Of a stretch of DNA of 9,345 nt, positions 6,412 through 9,345 are shown piece by piece (within the stretch, counting starts at the first letter, position 1; each line of letters opens with the position of its first letter). The notes under the pieces are model-generated. The model worked only from the letters and a program-made list of their open reading frames with translations. It was not told the origin of the DNA and made no database searches. This stretch comes from Geobacteraceae bacterium (lineage in GTDB: Bacteria; Desulfobacterota; Desulfuromonadia; Geobacterales; Geobacteraceae). Location of the stretch: contig JAAZOO010000184.1 in the NCBI GenBank assembly GCA_012797715.1, forward strand, positions 1-9,345. The letters are read 5' to 3'. The translations under genes and the position numbers were made by a program.

Positions 6412-8352
6412 TCAGAATCGGGGAGGTCCCATGTAGCGGAACGCCACCAGTGTCAGGTCGTCCGACTGTTCGGCACCGTCGGCAAAGGATTCCACCGCTT
6501 CCCGAATCCCTCGTGCCAGTTCCTTCATGCCGGATGTTCCTGCGCACCGCCTCAGCTCGGTCTCCAGACGGCCGTCTCCGAACAGCTCCCCCTTGGCGTT
6601 CATGGCCTCGGTGGCTCCGTCCGTGTACAGGAAGAAAACGTCCCCCGGTCGTAGGCGTTCCGCCCCTTCCTCGAACAGCATTTCTTCCATGGCGCCAACC
6701 GGGACTCCCTTCAGCCGTTTCATCCGCTGTACCCGTCCGTCCGGACTGATGAGGAACGGAAGGTTATGCCCGCCGCAGGCATACTGCATGGAGCCGTCGC
6801 GCAGGTCCACCACGGCGCACAGCAGGGTGACGAACATGGTGGAGTCGTTGTCGAGGGCCAGTTCGTCGTTCAGCCTCCGCAGGGTGGCTGCCGGGGATTC
6901 CTCGTCGCGCCAGATGGCCTTGAGGAAGGTCCGGACAACGGCCATGAAGAGCGCCGCCGGAATTCCCTTGTCCGAGACGTCGCCGATTGCCAGGCATATC
7001 CGGTGCCGGTCAAGCATGAAGAAGTCGTAGAAGTCTCCTCCGATGGCCCGTGCCGGATGGAGTTCCGCGTACAGGTCGAACTCCGGCCTGTCGGGAAACG
7101 CGGGGAAGGTCCGCGGCACGAGGCTCATCTGGATGGAGCGGGCGATTTCCAGTTCACTCTCAATCTTCTGCTTTGCCGCGGTTGTGGCCCGAAGCTCTTC
7201 CATGGAGCGCTTCAGTTCCGTCCTCATGTGGGAGAAGGATCTGGACAGGTGGGCGACCTCGTCGTTGCCCCGAATCGCGGGGAGGGGAGCGTCCAGGTCT
7301 CCCTTGGCGAGAATTCCGGTTGCGGCGTCCAGCTCCCTCAGGGGGCGGGTGATGCTCCGGGAGATGAGCAGGGTTACCAGCAGCAGCAGTGCGAAGCCGG
7401 CGATGCCCACCAGGGCCACCGAACGGCTCAGGGAGACCACCGGCGCAAGCAGTTCCGCGTCCGTTACGATGATGCTTACCGACCACCCTGTGGAGGGGAC
7501 GGGCGCAAAGGCCATGCGGCTTGGCTCGCGGGATACCAGGTTCCGAAGGGGAATATAGCCCGACTCGCCGGAGATCATCCGCCGGGCAACGGCGCGCAGC
7601 TCCGGCCGGTGGTTGGCCTCAGCCGCGCTGAACAGGGTCTCGCGCACCACGAAATCCTTCCTCGGGTGGCAGATGTAGGTCCCGGTCCGGGAAACGAGAA
7701 AGGCATAGCCGGTGTCGGCAAACCGTATGGAGTGCAGCAGCTCCGTCAACCAGTCCAGAGTCACTTCGCAGGTCACAACGCCGATACATTTCCTGCCCCC
7801 GCCCGAACCGCCGAAGACCGGGACCGAATAGGCCACCATCAGCGCCCCGCCGAGGCCTTCGTCAAAGTACGGCTCCGACCAGACCGGACGTTCCAGATCC
7901 CTGGGCAGGGTGTACCAGTCCCAGACATCGTAGCGATAGCGGCCCGCGCCCAGGTCCTTGAACGCCAGGCGCTCTCCCGAGCGGTAGACGGAGGGCGCCG
8001 CACGTCGTGCGCCCCCCGATGTTGATTCCGGGGCATACGCGAAAGCCGCTCCGAATATCTCGGGGTTTTCCCGTACAGCCCGCGCCAGGATCAGCCGCAC
8101 CCGTTCCGGGGAGCGTTCCCCGTCTTCAATCCGGGATGCGGATGCGCGCACCACCTTTTCCACGCCCCGCTGGACCGTTTCAATGCGGTTGGCCGTGCCC
8201 ACGGCAAGAGAGATGGCCTTTTCCTCCGTTTCCTTTTGGATCCGGCGGCTGCCGAAGAGATAACAGGAGGCCGTTATGGCCCCGAGCACCAGAGTGGAGC
8301 CGAGGATCGTGAGAAGGGCAAGCCGCGGCGCTATTCTGAGCCTACTGAACAT
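6412..8352 (-). CDS. Membrane sensor PP2C phosphatase (Cache-like, HAMP, SpoIIE/RsbU catalytic domain)
   Basis: Predicted inner-membrane receptor with a cytoplasmic serine/threonine phosphatase, 646 residues. Transmembrane segment about 11-34; periplasmic region about 35-308 that looks like a double Cache domain (WDWYTLP at 144-150, WSEPYFDE at 158-165, YSVPVFGG, CHPRKDF at 228-234); second transmembrane segment about 311-331; HAMP about 332-385; a charged helical linker with ELEIARSIQMSLVPRTFP (400-417), the regulatory helix typical of PP2C-SIG phosphatases. Catalytic motifs are complete: GGDFYD (438-443), GDVSDKG (457-463), GGHN (527-530), YTDGATEA (576-583), QSDDLTLV (629-636), with the likely metal-binding Asp440, 458, 578 and 631. 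Such enzymes usually dephosphorylate STAS-domain anti-sigma-factor antagonists; no such partner is in the window. The ATG overlaps the end of the binding-protein gene by 11 bases, so the two are probably translated in a coupled way. The true target and ligand are unknown. Confidence 0.93.
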   Translation of the reverse strand: MFSRLRIAPRLALLTILGSTLVLGAITASCYLFGSRRIQKETEEKAISLAVGTANRIETVQRGVEKVVRASASRIEDGERSPERVRLILARAVRENPEIFGAAFAYAPESTSGGARRAAPSVYRSGERLAFKDLGAGRYRYDVWDWYTLPRDLERPVWSEPYFDEGLGGALMVAYSVPVFGGSGGGRKCIGVVTCEVTLDWLTELLHSIRFADTGYAFLVSRTGTYICHPRKDFVVRETLFSAAEANHRPELRAVARRMISGESGYIPLRNLVSREPSRMAFAPVPSTGWSVSIIVTDAELLAPVVSLSRSVALVGIAGFALLLLVTLLISRSITRPLRELDAATGILAKGDLDAPLPAIRGNDEVAHLSRSFSHMRTELKRSMEELRATTAAKQKIESELEIARSIQMSLVPRTFPAFPDRPEFDLYAELHPARAIGGDFYDFFMLDRHRICLAIGDVSDKGIPAALFMAVVRTFLKAIWRDEESPAATLRRLNDELALDNDSTMFVTLLCAVVDLRDGSMQYACGGHNLPFLISPDGRVQRMKRLKGVPVGAMEEMLFEEGAERLRPGDVFFLYTDGATEAMNAKGELFGDGRLETELRRCAGTSGMKELARGIREAVESFADGAEQSDDLTLVAFRYMGPPRF

Positions 8353-9345
8353 TGTTCCCCCCCGGGGGGTGAAACCTGTCGTACTCCGGAGCGTTCCTGA
8401 TGAGGCCCTGCTTTTTCATCAGCCCGACCGCCCTGGAATAGTCCATTAGCGACAGGACCCCGGCCTTCCAGTCATCCGCCGGCCCGGGAAGTATGCCCGG
8501 CAGGATTTTTTCCAGCATCCATTTCATATGGGCGCGGTTGGTGGGGATGCGGGCCGAGGTGACGCGCCGCATGACGCTGTCCAGTGCTTCCTCGGGGTGG
8601 GAGCGGGCGTAGCGCCACCCCTCCATGGTCGCCTCGGCGAAGTCCCGGCACCGTCGCGGATTTTTTTTCCACGTGCTCTCCAGGCAGTAGATGCCATCCT
8701 CCGGGACGTTGCCTCCGTATTTCTCAAGGGGAAAGGTGATTAGTTCATCTTCGTCCAGACCTGCCTGGTAGAGCATGTGGTACTCGTTGTAGTGCATGGC
8801 GGAGCAGGCATCAACGCCGTTCTGGAGAAAGAGGGCCACCGAGTAGTTCTGCACGAAGCGCCTGCCGGGAGTAATGCCGTGAGAGGAAAGCACTGCCTCG
8901 AAGGGGACCGAGAAGTCGCCCGCCCAGAGGCTGATGCGGCGGCCGTTCAAATCCCGCAGCGACCGGATGCCGCTCTTTTTCCGCGCAACCAGCATTGCCG
9001 TGGAGCGGTTCACGATCTGGCCGATGTTGACCACCGGAAGGCCGCTGTTGCGGCGATGGAGGGCGGAGGTGAGGAAGGTGGTGGCGAAGTGCGCCGTGCC
9101 GTCGGCGAGTCGATCCAGGGAGTTCAGCTCAGGACCGCTATGCAGGAGCGTCACGTCCAGGCCCCGTTTCCGGTAAAACCCCTTGTCCAGGGCAAGGTAG
9201 TATCCGGCAAACTGTGACTGGGGCACCCATTGGAGGGATACCGACACCTGTGACGCATCTCGTGGCGAAGCGGAGCATACCGGAACGGCGGGGAGCAGCA
9301 CGAGCAGTATCAGTGCGGCAGCAAGCGTCCGCAGGAATGGAACCA
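8342..9345 (-). CDS. Secreted NMT1/THI5-like substrate-binding protein (start at or beyond right edge)
   Basis: Periplasmic ligand-binding protein of the ABC-type NMT1/THI5 family, whose members bind pyrimidine precursors of thiamine, sulfonates and other small molecules. Family signs: SLQWVPQSQFAGYYLALDKG near the mature N terminus, FYRKRGLDVTLLHSG, TAMLVARKKSGIRSLRDLNG and GGNVPEDGIYCLEST. The frame stays open upstream of the internal GTG at 9301 to the window edge. That stretch reads as the front of a signal peptide (VPFLRTLAAALILLV then LLPAVPVCSA). The codon at 9344-9346 is NTG, its first base lying outside the window, so it could be the start, giving 334 residues. A likely signal peptidase I site follows VCSA; VPVC is a poor lipobox. 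The stop overlaps the phosphatase start by 11 bases. No permease or ATPase gene is present in the window, so a role as a sensor partner of the phosphatase is as likely as transport. Ligand unknown. Confidence 0.88.
   Translation of the reverse strand, partial: VPFLRTLAAALILLVLLPAVPVCSASPRDASQVSVSLQWVPQSQFAGYYLALDKGFYRKRGLDVTLLHSGPELNSLDRLADGTAHFATTFLTSALHRRNSGLPVVNIGQIVNRSTAMLVARKKSGIRSLRDLNGRRISLWAGDFSVPFEAVLSSHGITPGRRFVQNYSVALFLQNGVDACSAMHYNEYHMLYQAGLDEDELITFPLEKYGGNVPEDGIYCLESTWKKNPRRCRDFAEATMEGWRYARSHPEEALDSVMRRVTSARIPTNRAHMKWMLEKILPGILPGPADDWKAGVLSLMDYSRAVGLMKKQGLIRNAPEYDRFHPPGGNNVQ
8355..8369 (-). promoter_or_regulatory. G-rich ribosome site inside a C6G6 palindrome before the phosphatase gene
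   Basis: On the minus strand CCCCCC is followed directly by a G-run and then AACA and the ATG at 8352. The G-run is the only Shine-Dalgarno-like sequence for the phosphatase start. The palindrome CCCCCCGGGGGG occupies 8358-8369 and encodes Pro-Pro-Gly-Gly near the end of the binding protein. The C-run could mask the ribosome site until ribosomes finishing the upstream gene open it. This is inference from layout. Confidence 0.4.

Noticed and set aside
6766..8025. 419-codon plus-strand frame opposite the phosphatase gene
   Set aside because: It is antisense to a complete PP2C phosphatase, with repetitive Gly/Gln/His/Arg composition and no motif.

Overview
The window is 9.3 kb of GC-rich, densely coding bacterial DNA. 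Gene content points to an anaerobic, acetate/pyruvate-metabolising deltaproteobacterium, most likely of the Geobacter/Desulfuromonas type. The clues are a single-chain pyruvate:ferredoxin oxidoreductase, a single-chain pyruvate carboxylase, and a Cache-HAMP-PP2C sensor phosphatase. The taxonomic guess is inference from gene content and style; no search was possible.

Layout: three genes lie on the plus strand. They are the C-terminal 60% of nifJ (pyruvate:ferredoxin oxidoreductase, cut by the left edge), purE (class I N5-CAIR mutase) and pyc (pyruvate carboxylase, complete). purE and pyc are only about 30 bases apart and probably co-transcribed. The 192 bases between nifJ and purE hold a nested palindromic repeat, built around two 27-base hairpin units in inverted orientation, with a possible promoter at its right end. 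All three enzymes do CO2 or carboxylate chemistry. NifJ interconverts pyruvate with acetyl-CoA plus CO2. PurE moves a carboxylate within a purine precursor. Pyc adds bicarbonate to pyruvate to make oxaloacetate. NifJ and Pyc together give a route from acetyl-CoA to oxaloacetate, and acetyl-CoA is a known activator of many pyruvate carboxylases.

After a 57-base convergent gap with a small hairpin, two genes run on the minus strand. The upstream one, cut by the right edge just inside or at its start codon, encodes a secreted NMT1/THI5-like substrate-binding protein. The downstream one overlaps it by 11 bases and encodes a membrane protein with a periplasmic Cache-like sensor region, a HAMP domain and a SpoIIE/RsbU-type PP2C phosphatase. 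No ABC permease, ATPase, STAS antagonist or anti-sigma kinase is visible.

The most interesting hypothesis is that the binding protein and the phosphatase form a two-protein receptor that converts a periplasmic ligand signal into a cytoplasmic phosphatase output. The palindromic element upstream of purE is the best non-coding structure. No CRISPR, tRNA, rRNA, transposase or phage gene was seen.
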